Shown one piece after another: positions 1-5,754 of a stretch of 41,283 nucleotides of DNA (position 1 is its first letter; every line of letters starts with the position of its first letter). The notes beneath the pieces were generated by a model. It did no database searches, had not been told where the DNA came from, and saw only the letters and a program-made list of their open reading frames with translations. A program made the position numbers and the translations under genes. Source of the stretch: a virus; the IMG/VR virus record IMGVR_UViG_3300027573_000067, positions 1-41,283 of that record. One strand, written 5' to 3'.

Positions 1-136
1 GAGCGGCCGAGGTGGCGTTCTTCGCCGTCTCGGCAAGCATCCTCGACCCCAACCCGGGCTTCTCGCGGCGCTTTGCCCGCCTGGGGTTGTCGAAGAGGAT
101 CTCGCGCCGGCTCGAGCGCGCGAGCATGGGGCGCCA
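1..136. repeat. Terminal direct repeat, left copy (contig circularisation overlap)
   Basis: This stretch matches 41147-41283 base for base, except that the left copy has one G fewer near position 11 (gaggtgg against gagggtgg). It lies inside the terminase large subunit gene, which reads straight across the join. The simplest reading is an assembler overlap from a circular or circularly permuted genome. A true terminal repeat inside terL would be unusual. The missing G would shift the last few codons and is probably an end-of-contig error. Confidence 0.9.
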
Positions 137-484
137 GGCGAGCGGAGACTTGTCGTAGAAGGTCTCGTTCCGGGTGTGGATCGCCTGCGCCGACTCGAGG
201 CAGTCGGAGACGATCCGGCTCTCAACCTGGGGGAAGAGGGCGGTCGCGTGGTAGATGAGGGCGCCCGCGACCGACGTGAGCCCGACTTGACGGGGCTTCA
301 AGGCCACGATGCGGACGGGGCGCCCCGCCGCGCGCTCTTCCTGAACGAGCTCGACGAACTTCCGCTGCGCGGGGAACTCGCCCGAGCGAAAGAAGGGGAC
401 GATCGCCGAGTCCTTGTCCCGGATCTTCAGGCAGTCCTCGATGAACTGCCCGGGATCCAGGCGATAGTCGGCGAGCGTCCGCAC
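1..484 (-). CDS. terL: Terminase large subunit, N-terminal part (continues at 41146)
   Basis: This is the ATPase end of the DNA-packaging motor. Translation from GTG at 484 gives VRTLADYRLDPGQF and joins the fragment ending at 39904, for about 575 residues in total. A Walker A-like KPRQVGLTS is at residues 63-71, of the degenerate type usual in T4 gp17-like terminases. The GTG lies one codon after the in-frame TAA of the upstream gene, so the start cannot be earlier; GGAG of that upstream gene end serves as the ribosome binding site. Frame is lost only in the last four codons, at the single-base difference between the two terminal repeats. Confidence 0.9.
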   Translation of the reverse strand, partial: MRTLADYRLDPGQFIEDCLKIRDKDSAIVPFFRSGEFPAQRKFVELVQEERAAGRPVRIVALKPRQVGLTSVAGALIYHATALFPQVESRIVSDCLESAQAIHTRNETFYDKSPLAWRPMLARSSRREILFDNPRRAKRREKPGLGSRMLAETAKNATSAA

Positions 485-487
485 GGG

Positions 488-733
488 TTACTCCGCGATC
501 TTTCCCCGCTGGAACGGGTTGGGGGGTGCTGCTTCTTCCTCGGCGAAGAGCGAGAGCTCCTCCTGCCCTTCTTCGAGCTCGAGCATCACCATTCCGCCGG
601 TTGAACGACGGAGGATGTCGAGGATCGTCTGGTCGGGCTTGAGGGTGATCGTGAGCTTGACGCACACGCCGATCCCCTTGACGTACTTCATGGCGCCGCC
701 TTCGAGTACGGCCGTGAGCCTATTCGTCTTCAC
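488..733 (-). CDS. Hypothetical protein, 81 aa, between terminase subunits
   Basis: I do not recognise this small protein. The GTG start at 733 is chosen because GGAGGAG lies just upstream; it overlaps the end of the preceding gene by 14 bases. An ATG 14 codons in (MKYVKGIG) is an alternative. The N-terminal half looks beta-rich (VCVKLTITLKPDQT). The C-terminal half is acidic (ELEEGQEELSLFAEEE). Its position between the putative small and large terminase genes suggests a packaging accessory role, which is inference only. Confidence 0.7.
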   Translation of the reverse strand: MKTNRLTAVLEGGAMKYVKGIGVCVKLTITLKPDQTILDILRRSTGGMVMLELEEGQEELSLFAEEEAAPPNPFQRGKIAE

Positions 734-1268
734 TGGACTCCTCCTCGAATCCGGTCTTGCCGCCCGCGTTTCGGGCAACACGCCGGATGGGACTGGGGTT
801 CGCGAACACCATCGCTTCGAGGCCACCGCCGCCGGCGGATTGCGGTGTGCCGTCGGTCTCTTCTTCGGCGGCGCGGCTCGTGTGCTTGCGTCCTGGCTTC
901 GGGAGCCGGCGCTTGTGCTCGATATAGGCTTCGTTGGCCGCGGAGAGCTCCTTGTAGGTCTGGAGGATCTGATTCAGCTCGCCCCGGAGCTGTTTCACGA
1001 CTTCGATACCGGCGCTCGGCAGGTCGCCCACCGTCACGCGCGCGATCTTCTGAGCGATCGCGTCGGCGGCTTTCATCAGGCTTGCGAGCGTCTGGTCGGT
1101 GCGGATTGCGCGCTCGACATCGTACTCGCGGGCGAGCCAGCGCAGGAACTCGAGAACGTCGATGCCTTCCATGCCGCGCTCGAGAGCAATCTGGCGCACC
1201 GACTTGCCGCCGAGGAACTCGTCCCGGATCTCGGTATAGAAGTTGAGGGTGGAGCGGTAGTTGGTCAT
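720..1268 (-). CDS. Putative terminase small subunit
   Basis: A 182-residue protein starting at MTNYRSTLNFY. Residues about 10-60 (IRDEFLGGKSVRQIALERGMEG and following) look like a DNA-binding helix-turn-helix of the kind that opens small terminases. Residues about 65-130 form a long helical, coiled-coil-like stretch suited to oligomerisation. The tail is acidic and low in complexity. It starts inside the stop of the preceding gene (ATGA overlap) and lies one small gene before terL. The small-terminase call rests on architecture and location, since this family diverges quickly. An alternative is another DNA-binding accessory protein. Confidence 0.55.
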   Translation of the reverse strand: MTNYRSTLNFYTEIRDEFLGGKSVRQIALERGMEGIDVLEFLRWLAREYDVERAIRTDQTLASLMKAADAIAQKIARVTVGDLPSAGIEVVKQLRGELNQILQTYKELSAANEAYIEHKRRLPKPGRKHTSRAAEEETDGTPQSAGGGGLEAMVFANPSPIRRVARNAGGKTGFEEESSEDE

Positions 1269-1450
1269 TCCTCCGCCTTTACCCCGTCGGGCTCTTGCTC
1301 GGCCATCGTGATGGCCCAATGGCCGATCGCCCAGAGAATCTCCTTGAAGGGGATGGTCGCGCCACGGCGGCCCTCGGTCGAGATGTCCTCCATGACGACC
1401 TGGCCGTCTTCTAGGTGGGCGCGGAAGAGGAGCGTGTATTGGTCGGTCAT
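1265..1450 (-). CDS. Hypothetical protein, 61 aa
   Basis: Short unrecognised protein (MTDQYTLLFRAHLEDGQVV...). ATGA overlaps couple it to the genes on both sides, which supports it as a real gene. The pattern suggests a small alpha/beta fold with no membrane segment or cysteine motif. Confidence 0.65.
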   Translation of the reverse strand: MTDQYTLLFRAHLEDGQVVMEDISTEGRRGATIPFKEILWAIGHWAITMAEQEPDGVKAEE

Positions 1451-1677
1451 CGGTGTTTCCCTCTCCAGTCCTTCGCCTTGGGGCAGACGGCGTGGTGGGA
1501 GATGTAGCGCGTCCCCGCGTAGGAGGCCATCTCCTCCTGGGTCATCACCACGGCCATGTTTCCATCCAGTCGAATGTTGCCATTGGGTACGGGGTCCTGG
1601 TTCACGGGCATCTTGTTCCCGTTCTTGGTCGTGGTCCAGATCACGCGCCCGTCGCAGGAGAAGCATCGGGTGGTCAT
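1447..1677 (-). CDS. Small zinc-binding phage protein
   Basis: A 76-residue protein with CxxC near the N terminus (CFSCDG, residues 5-10), a conserved-looking MPVNQDPVPNGN turn, and a C-terminal HH...C group (YISHHAVCPKA). Together these could hold one zinc ion. Short proteins of this layout are common hypothetical proteins in phages; the function is not known. It overlaps both neighbours by four bases. Confidence 0.75.
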   Translation of the reverse strand: MTTRCFSCDGRVIWTTTKNGNKMPVNQDPVPNGNIRLDGNMAVVMTQEEMASYAGTRYISHHAVCPKAKDWRGKHR

Positions 1678-1835
1678 GGGAGTCGGAAGCCGCCGAGGGA
1701 GAGGAGCCAGACCAGGGCGATGATACAGAGAAGGGTGAGGACGACGATGCGGAGTGGCTGGAAGGGGATCCGGTTCGCGCCAAAGAGCGCGATGGTCAGG
1801 ATGATGGCCTTGAGAGCGATCGGTCCAATACCCAT
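1674..1835 (-). CDS. Small membrane protein, 53 aa
   Basis: The start at MGIGPIALK is chosen over a longer frame because AGGGAG sits eight bases upstream and the previous gene ends two bases before it. Two hydrophobic segments (residues about 5-19 and 28-46) are separated by a short polar turn (GANRIPFQPLR), so a two-pass inner-membrane protein is likely. Function unknown. Confidence 0.65.
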   Translation of the reverse strand: MGIGPIALKAIILTIALFGANRIPFQPLRIVVLTLLCIIALVWLLSLGGFRLP

Positions 1836-1836
1836 G

Positions 1837-2064
1837 TCATTCTCCCTTGAGCCCGTGGAGCGCACAGGCGAGGTTGGCTGCCATCACCGCGTCTTGAATC
1901 TTTCGGAGCGCGAGTGTCCTTTCCGGAGTCTCGGGGAGGGCAAGGAAGACGAAGAGCGCAAGATCCCCTGCTTGCTCCCTCACGGACTGGTAGAAGGCGA
2001 TCTCACCGGGGCCGCGGGGGGCGTGGTAAGTGAAGGCGTGTTCTACTTCTTCTTTGGTTCTCAT
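1837..2064 (-). CDS. Acb2/Tad1-type hairpin protein, candidate anti-CBASS/anti-Thoeris sponge
   Basis: A 75-residue protein that reads like the Acb2/Tad1 hairpin-domain family: FTYHAPRGP near residue 11, a Y..VREQA.DLA helix, and a second helix with TPERTLALRKIQDAVMAAN. Family members have the same FTYHPP, then LA, then PxSxExxxAL, then EAVMxAN order. Known Acb2 proteins form hexamers that soak up cyclic di- and trinucleotides made by bacterial CBASS systems. Here the second helix has AAN where many relatives have WAN. The gene starts within the stop of its upstream neighbour (ATGA). Identification is from remembered family pattern, not a search. Confidence 0.62.
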   Translation of the reverse strand: MRTKEEVEHAFTYHAPRGPGEIAFYQSVREQAGDLALFVFLALPETPERTLALRKIQDAVMAANLACALHGLKGE

Positions 2065-2246
2065 CGCTTGACCACCTCGATCTTGGGTTTGGGGTGGAGG
2101 GTGTCCCGGATCGACTCGAGCGCCTCGTCGATTGCGCGGTCGATCGTCGCCATCAACATCGCTTCTTGAATGTCCCGGACTCCGAGCCGGTGGGCGCGCG
2201 CGATACGATCGAGCGCGAATCCGACCGTGTACGCCTGATGTTTCAA
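2061..2246 (-). CDS. Hypothetical protein, 61 aa
   Basis: Unrecognised helical protein (HQAYTVGFALDRIARAHRLGVRDIQEAML...). The TTG at 2246 is preferred because it overlaps the previous stop (TTGA) and has GGAGG just upstream; an ATG at 2285 in the same frame is the alternative. It ends inside the start of the Acb2-like gene. Confidence 0.6.
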   Translation of the reverse strand: MKHQAYTVGFALDRIARAHRLGVRDIQEAMLMATIDRAIDEALESIRDTLHPKPKIEVVKR

Positions 2247-2563
2247 CGGTCCTCCGGCACCTTGCCCTCGACCGAGAGCCGCCATTCGTGCTCATCCGAG
2301 AGCTCGATGGGCTTCGCTCGCCGGCGGGGTTCCTCTGGGGGTGGGGCGAGGAGGTCGGCCAAGGTTTCCGACTCTTGGCGTTCGACCGGCCCCGAGCCGC
2401 CGCCCGAGGCGCGCTCGATCTCGATCCGCATGCGGATGATTTCCCCGATCGCGCGGTCGATCTTCCGCTCGGCGCGGCCGGCGAGGATGGCGAGCGCCCA
2501 GAGGGAGACGGTCGAGAGGATGAGGGCGAGGGCGATCCAGGCGTTCACACGCTCCCCTTTCAA
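2243..2563 (-). CDS. Membrane-anchored hypothetical protein, 106 aa
   Basis: An N-terminal hydrophobic segment (residues about 8-28, NAWIALALILSTVSLWALAI) is followed by a charged helical region (residues 30-52) and a proline-rich acidic tail. This suggests a single-pass membrane protein with a cytoplasmic coiled-coil tail. Its start overlaps the previous stop by four bases. Function unknown. Confidence 0.65.
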   Translation of the reverse strand: MKGERVNAWIALALILSTVSLWALAILAGRAERKIDRAIGEIIRMRIEIERASGGGSGPVERQESETLADLLAPPPEEPRRRAKPIELSDEHEWRLSVEGKVPEDR

Positions 2564-2952
2564 TGGATGGTCTTCCCGTCGGGACCGACGAGCGGCTTCG
2601 GCTTCGCCAGGAGGCCGGGCTCGATCACGCTCCCGAGATTCTGGCGGGCATAGGAGAGGGCGAGCTGGGAGAGCCGGAGGATGCCCAAGAGGATGATCGC
2701 CGGGCGGGGGTAGAGCTTCGGCTCCAGGGTGTCGAGGGCACGCAAGATCGCGCGCCGGACGGAATCCGCTTCAGCGGCGAGAGTGCCCGGGGCGAGCTCC
2801 AAGAGCTTCACCATCTGGGCCGGGTCCTCCTGGATGGCTGCGAGCCGCTCGAAGTCGCCGTGGGTGGCGAGCTCCGAGTAGAGGGAGGTCGCGAATGATT
2901 GGATCTCGTCAGGGCGGAGTGGGCGATCTTCGTCTGGTGCGCGGGTATCCAC
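2560..2952 (-). CDS. Hypothetical protein, 130 aa
   Basis: Mostly helical, with a GTG start preceded by the end of the small gene at 2956. The C-terminal half contains a mildly hydrophobic helix (AIILLGILRLSQLALSYA) that may be buried or membrane-associated. I recognise no domain. Confidence 0.6.
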   Translation of the reverse strand: MDTRAPDEDRPLRPDEIQSFATSLYSELATHGDFERLAAIQEDPAQMVKLLELAPGTLAAEADSVRRAILRALDTLEPKLYPRPAIILLGILRLSQLALSYARQNLGSVIEPGLLAKPKPLVGPDGKTIH

Positions 2953-2955
2953 GGG

Positions 2956-3129
2956 TCAGCGACCTCCGTACTTTCGCATCTGGCCGTCAGAGACCTGCTT
3001 GGCTAGGTAGCGCGTCGATTCACCGTTGTGCTTCGAGCGGGTGGCGATGGTGGTCGAGAGCGAGCGGGGGCCCCACCGAGAGCGACTCGGCCGGGAGCGT
3101 GGGAGTGTGGTAACGAGGCGTAACCCCAT
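2956..3129 (-). CDS. Small basic hypothetical protein, 57 aa
   Basis: The ATG at 3129 is one base after the RusA stop, with GGAG a few bases upstream. The product is strongly basic (RSRPSRSRWGPRSL) and ends QVSDGQMRKYGGR. It fills an otherwise empty gap in a tightly packed operon. No recognisable domain. Confidence 0.45.
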   Translation of the reverse strand: MGLRLVTTLPRSRPSRSRWGPRSLSTTIATRSKHNGESTRYLAKQVSDGQMRKYGGR

Positions 3130-3130
3130 C

Positions 3131-3643
3131 CTACGCTCCACCCGAAGCTGGAGCCGTCTCGCCCCTGGAGCTACCAGGAGTCCGCCGGTCATCCGGTTTC
3201 GGGGCGGGGCTGCGCGGGGCCTTCGGGCCCCCGCCCAAATGAGTCTCGAACACGGGCCCCCGGTATGGGGACACGTTGAAGAGGACGCCCTGGTGGGCGG
3301 ACTCGACGGGCTCCTTCTCGATCACGGCGCGGTAGACGAGGGAGTCATCCCCGAAGGCGACGTGCTTCAGGCCATCCTCGGCGCCCTTCAGCATGTTGGT
3401 CAAGTCGGCGCGCGAGGAAGTGGCGCGGAAGCGCATGAGGAGCTCGACCGGCCCCGAGATGGGCTGGCGCGCTTCCTGGTGGAAGCCGGCCCAGAGGGCC
3501 TTCTGCCACGCCTTCAAGTCGGGAGGGGCGACCCGGACGCCGGCGGGCGACTTCCCGAGCCCCCAGGTGACGGGCTTCCCCGGCACCCAGATCATGGCGG
3601 GCGGCCCAAGGTCCAGCCGGTAGCGGCAACGGGGGCAGGTCAT
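3131..3643 (-). CDS. rusA: RusA-family Holliday junction resolvase
   Basis: RusA enzymes cut four-way DNA junctions as metal-dependent homodimers; phages use them to trim branched DNA before packaging. The match is in residues about 17-125. It opens with WVPGKPVTW. A central SRADLTNMLKGAEDGL stands in for the family's DxDN..K...D pattern. FGDDSLVYRAVIEK then supplies the paired acidic residues and the following strand. The frame begins with MTCPRCRYRLD, an added CxxC leader absent from classic RusA; an internal ATG at MIWVPG may be the true start. The last 40 residues are disordered. Confidence 0.78.
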   Translation of the reverse strand: MTCPRCRYRLDLGPPAMIWVPGKPVTWGLGKSPAGVRVAPPDLKAWQKALWAGFHQEARQPISGPVELLMRFRATSSRADLTNMLKGAEDGLKHVAFGDDSLVYRAVIEKEPVESAHQGVLFNVSPYRGPVFETHLGGGPKAPRSPAPKPDDRRTPGSSRGETAPASGGA

Positions 3644-3927
3644 TCGGCCGCTTCCTTGGGGTCAAGCTCCGGGATCCCGGCGTTCGAGAGCCGCGCCTCG
3701 AACTCCTTGATCGCCTTCAAGGCCAGCCGGCCGTCCGAGCCGGCCACCAAGTCCACGGCGCGGCGCTTCTCGGCCTTCTCTATCCGCTCCTCTAGCGCCC
3801 CCACCTTCTCCGAGAGTGCCCGCACCTGGCTCGCGAGCTGGACAAGGGCTTGCTGAAGTGCCTGTGGTGACGGTCCCCCGTCCCTTTCATCCAGGAGCCG
3901 CTCGAGCTTCCGCTTCTTCCACCCCAT
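3640..3927 (-). CDS. Coiled-coil hypothetical protein, 95 aa
   Basis: Residues about 22-60 (LQQALVQLASQVRALSEKVGALEERIEKAEKRR) form a clear heptad coiled coil, flanked by a basic N terminus (MGWKKRKLERLL). It overlaps the resolvase start by four bases. Probably oligomeric; role unknown. Confidence 0.65.
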   Translation of the reverse strand: MGWKKRKLERLLDERDGGPSPQALQQALVQLASQVRALSEKVGALEERIEKAEKRRAVDLVAGSDGRLALKAIKEFEARLSNAGIPELDPKEAAE

Positions 3928-4248
3928 CTACGCCGTCTCCCTTCTCGACACCCCCCGCTCCACCCGGGTCAGCTTTGGGGCGGGCTCCGGCTTGACCTTG
4001 GGCGGGCGCCCACGGGGCCGGCCCGTCTTCCGGTGGCTCCGGGGTGCTTTGGTCGCTTTGGTCGCTTTGGTCGCGCGGGGAGCCCGGTGCGCGCGAGATT
4101 CCGCCACCAGGTCACTCCTGAGCTCCATGACCTTCACCGTCAACTCGGAGTGGAGGGTGAAGAGCGCGGTCAGGAGCTCAGCCACCTCACCGAAGCGGGT
4201 GAGCACGTCAACAGACCGCGGGCGATGTGAACCAACCCGGCGCGCCAT
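3928..4248 (-). CDS. AT-hook DNA-binding protein, 106 aa
   Basis: The start at MARRVGSH is set by GGAGGTGTGAGG directly upstream. The N-terminal half (residues 10-40) is helical. The C-terminal half is very basic, with a short repeat (ATKATKATK) and an exact AT-hook, GRPRGRPPK, at about residues 75-83. AT-hooks insert into the minor groove of A/T-rich DNA, so a DNA-architectural or regulatory role is likely. In this GC-rich genome the obvious A/T-rich target is the adjoining control region at 4820-5130, which is inference. Confidence 0.65.
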   Translation of the reverse strand: MARRVGSHRPRSVDVLTRFGEVAELLTALFTLHSELTVKVMELRSDLVAESRAHRAPRATKATKATKAPRSHRKTGRPRGRPPKVKPEPAPKLTRVERGVSRRETA

Positions 4249-4250
4249 CC

Positions 4251-4619
4251 TCACACCTCCGAGAGCGGCGAGCCGCGGAACTCCCACGGCTTCGGCTCGC
4301 CCGCGACCGGAGGACTCGACTTCGGCTCGAGCACCGTGGGCAACCCAGCGCGAATCCTACGGCAGAGCTCGTGAATCACCACCCACCGGCCCCGACTCGT
4401 CTTCCCCATGAAGCCCTCGCCCATCCTTACCAACTCCGCACACTGCACACACTTCCCACGATACCGATTCCTCTGGAACCGATCCCGCCGAACCACGCAA
4501 TCCGCACGGCGCGTGACCTCATCCATTCCCTGAAGCACCCGCAACTCGTTGTCCCACAACGCCGGCCCCCGTAAGCTCTTATTTTCCACTGTCAAGTGCT
4601 TTTTTCCCCGGCAATCCAT
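4251..4619 (-). CDS. Small zinc-finger-like protein, first gene of the leftward unit
   Basis: The conserved part is CVQCAELVRMGEGFM..... RWVVIHELC (residues about 58-87), a CxxC...HxxC arrangement seen in many phage and actinobacterial small proteins that probably bind one zinc. It is the first gene left of the divergent control region. The start is uncertain: ATG at 4619, TTG at 4559 (GGGGG upstream) or ATG at 4526. A promoter-like TTGACA preceded by an A-tract lies inside the longest version, which favours a shorter protein. Confidence 0.6.
   Translation of the reverse strand: MDCRGKKHLTVENKSLRGPALWDNELRVLQGMDEVTRRADCVVRRDRFQRNRYRGKCVQCAELVRMGEGFMGKTSRGRWVVIHELCRRIRAGLPTVLEPKSSPPVAGEPKPWEFRGSPLSEV
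4590..4595 (-). promoter_or_regulatory. Possible leftward promoter -35 box with A-tract
   Basis: A perfect TTGACA on the minus strand is preceded by AAAAAA and lies just upstream of the leftward operon's probable coding start. No good -10 hexamer stands at the ideal distance; TTACGG at 15 bp is the nearest. The A-tract could act as an UP element. Confidence 0.35.
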
Positions 4620-4635
4620 GTCTATCTTCCAACTC

Positions 4636-4650
4636 CGCGCAAATTGCGCG
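4636..4650. promoter_or_regulatory. 15-bp palindrome, candidate operator
   Basis: CGCGCAA-A-TTGCGCG is a perfect inverted repeat 17 bp upstream of the longest start of the first leftward gene. It shares the CAA/TTGCG halves seen in the dyad upstream of the XRE repressor at 14352-14370, but with a different spacing, so binding by the same protein is only possible. Confidence 0.4.
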
Positions 4651-4927
4651 TTATGACTTAACCCTCAGTCCCATCCTCGGGGGCTGGTGGCCGGGTCGAG
4701 CGGACTGCGCGGAGCGGCAGCGCAGCGGCCTTGAAGCCCCGTCAACGCTCCCTCTTCTCCCTCCCCAGAACACTCTCCTATCTACCGCATTCCACCACAC
4801 CCCACAACCCCAATTCCACGCGGATTCCTTGTTGCGAAAACGGGAAAATTATTGCGAAAGTTTCGCGAGAAGGAGTCCCAAGGGATCTCCACCCCCACCC
4901 CCTTCGCTCACGCTCCCCCCCCGTCAT

Positions 4928-4942
4928 GGGGCAGAATGCCCC
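4928..4942. repeat. Dyad GGGGCA-N3-TGCCCC, copy 1
   Basis: GGGGCA-GAA-TGCCCC. The same 6-3-6 dyad recurs at 37313-37327 with ATT as centre. In both places it is followed after 15-16 bp by GCAAG and then ACC, with GGCC and AAT between. Probably a protein-binding site. Confidence 0.5.
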
Positions 4943-4954
4943 AAGGCCAATCCA

Positions 4955-5028
4955 CCAGCAAGACCCATGCCAACCGCTAACCCCTTGCTGGCATGAGACT
5001 TGCCTACAGCCCAGCAAGACCCTTGCCA
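4955..5028. repeat. Paired 18-bp direct repeats with GCAAG/CTTGC half-sites
   Basis: CCAGCAAGACCCATGCCA (4955-4972) and CCAGCAAGACCCTTGCCA (5011-5028) differ at one base and start 56 bp apart. Between them lies CTTGCTGG (4984-4991), the exact reverse complement of CCAGCAAG, and another CTTGC at 4999. The second copy contains the 13-bp dyad GCAAG-ACC-CTTGC. This is an operator or iteron-like cluster upstream of the rightward promoter. Confidence 0.5.
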
Positions 5029-5098
5029 TCTCATGGTATGCAAGAGCTGTGCCAGTGCGATCGGGTGCTGCGAGAGTTCACATTTAATTTACAACGAA

Positions 5099-5130
5099 TT
5101 GACATGACATGGACCCTGACAGGTGATAGG
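5099..5130 (+). promoter_or_regulatory. Probable rightward promoter
   Basis: TTGACA at 5099-5104 is followed by GATAGG at 5125-5130 as the best -10 candidate, with a long (20 bp) spacer. The upstream 5075-5100 segment is unusually A/T-rich for this genome. It lies 43 bp before the first rightward gene. Confidence 0.4.
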
Positions 5131-5172
5131 CTGCATTTGCTGGGAATGGGCCCGGCGGGGAGGGAAGCGGCA

Positions 5173-5514
5173 ATGAATCGGTGCGTAGTGGATCGGGAAG
5201 AGTGGGAGCTGATGTGGCGGAAGTTGGGGGAGCGGCCTGGGGCGCATGGGGACGTGGCGGATCTGTGCCCCTGCTGTGGGGAGGTGTGGCAGTACATGGG
5301 GACGGGCTGGAGGCTTGCGCCGTTCGGCCATCCTTGTGGCGGGTGGGTCCATACGTTCCGGCATCGGCACGGGCGGACTGAGCTGGGGTCGAGGTCGAGG
5401 GCGCGGGTGAATGTCTCGGTGGCGGCGTCGTGGGAGTTCGTGGCGCGGGTTAAGCCGGCGGCCGGTGACTCGCTGTGGGTCGAGGCCGGGGCGCCGGCGG
5501 GGGTGGCGCGATGA
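5173..5514 (+). CDS. Zinc-ribbon-like hypothetical protein, first rightward gene
   Basis: A 113-residue protein starting at MNRCVVDREEWEL; the start is set by GGGGAGGGAAG just upstream. The middle carries CPCCG followed by a histidine/cysteine group (GHPCGGWVHTFRHRH), consistent with one zinc site. The C-terminal third has no recognisable motif. It opens an operon of overlapping genes. Function unknown. Confidence 0.65.
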   Translation: MNRCVVDREEWELMWRKLGERPGAHGDVADLCPCCGEVWQYMGTGWRLAPFGHPCGGWVHTFRHRHGRTELGSRSRARVNVSVAASWEFVARVKPAAGDSLWVEAGAPAGVAR

Positions 5515-5681
5515 GTGCCGAGGATGAACGGCCTGGGCTCGTGGTCGTGGCGCTGGTGGTGGCGTGGCTTGTGCTGGGCATGATGGGCACGGCCCGGGAA
5601 GCCTTCGAGGGCGACGAAGGCGCGCGGGAGTGGGGGCTCCAAGCGCCAGCGGAAGAGCGGCCCGAGTTCTGGGGACGGTGA
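5511..5681 (+). CDS. Small single-pass membrane protein, 56 aa
   Basis: It starts inside the stop of the previous gene (ATGA). One hydrophobic segment (residues about 10-27, VVVALVVAWLVLGMMG) is followed by an acidic, soluble tail. No signal cleavage motif is visible. Role unknown. Confidence 0.6.
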   Translation: MSAEDERPGLVVVALVVAWLVLGMMGTAREAFEGDEGAREWGLQAPAEERPEFWGR

Positions 5682-5701
5682 GGGACGGCGGGGCCATGCC
5701 C

Positions 5702-5752
5702 TGCCGGTAAACCGCAAGCCCGGTTCCAAGCCCGGGCGGAAAGGAAACGGCA
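5702..5752 (+). ncRNA. Folded, pseudoknotted leader element before the DUF2786 gene
   Basis: TGCCG (5702-5706) pairs with CGGCA (5748-5752). Inside, CCG (5712-5714) pairs with CGG (5737-5739), and CCCGG (5719-5723) pairs with CCGGG (5732-5736) around the loop TTCCAAGC. The loop bases TTCC (5724-5727) can pair with GGAA (5743-5746) as a pseudoknot. The hairpin and its loop resemble the CCAAGCCCGG apical part of twister ribozymes, and a U|A step follows the outer stem at 5708/5709. However, the internal AUAAA loop typical of twisters is missing. It ends three bases before the DUF2786 ATG. Confidence 0.4.
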
Positions 5753-5754
5753 CG

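Larger units (their letters stand above)
4620..5172. promoter_or_regulatory. 553-bp non-coding divergent control region
   Basis: No convincing gene is present. Contents, left to right: the 4636-4650 palindrome; a C-rich, G-poor stretch (4735-4830); a local A/T-rich patch with two TTGCGAAA direct repeats and TTTCGCGA (4832-4866); the dyad GGGGCA-GAA-TGCCCC (4928-4942); a cluster of GCAAG/CTTGC half-sites including two 18-bp direct repeats (4955-4972 and 5011-5028); and a rightward promoter (5099 onward). It separates divergent operons, so it probably holds the main early control signals. Confidence 0.6.

Noticed and set aside
484-733. Read-through fusion of the 81-residue protein to the terminase large subunit
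   Set aside because: The two are in the same frame with only TAA and one codon between, but GGAG stands at a good distance before the GTG, so ordinary translational coupling is simpler.
1072-1082. Another CTGATGA core (minus strand) inside the putative small terminase gene
   Set aside because: No GAAA or matching stems nearby; it is coding sequence.
519-1850. Long plus-strand frame opposite the terminase-region genes
   Set aside because: Antisense shadow of five well-coupled minus-strand genes; no start signal.
4731-5087. Plus-strand 118-residue proline/serine-rich frame in the control region
   Set aside because: Composition is unlike any gene here, no ribosome binding site, and it runs through the repeats and the promoter.
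5718-5740. tRNA-like T-arm (GGTTCCAAGCCC)
   Set aside because: No acceptor, D or anticodon arms can be drawn around it.
5702-5752. Confident assignment of the first leader as a twister ribozyme
   Set aside because: The hairpin loop and pseudoknot fit, but the conserved internal AUAAA loop and the second tertiary contact are missing; kept only as a folded element.
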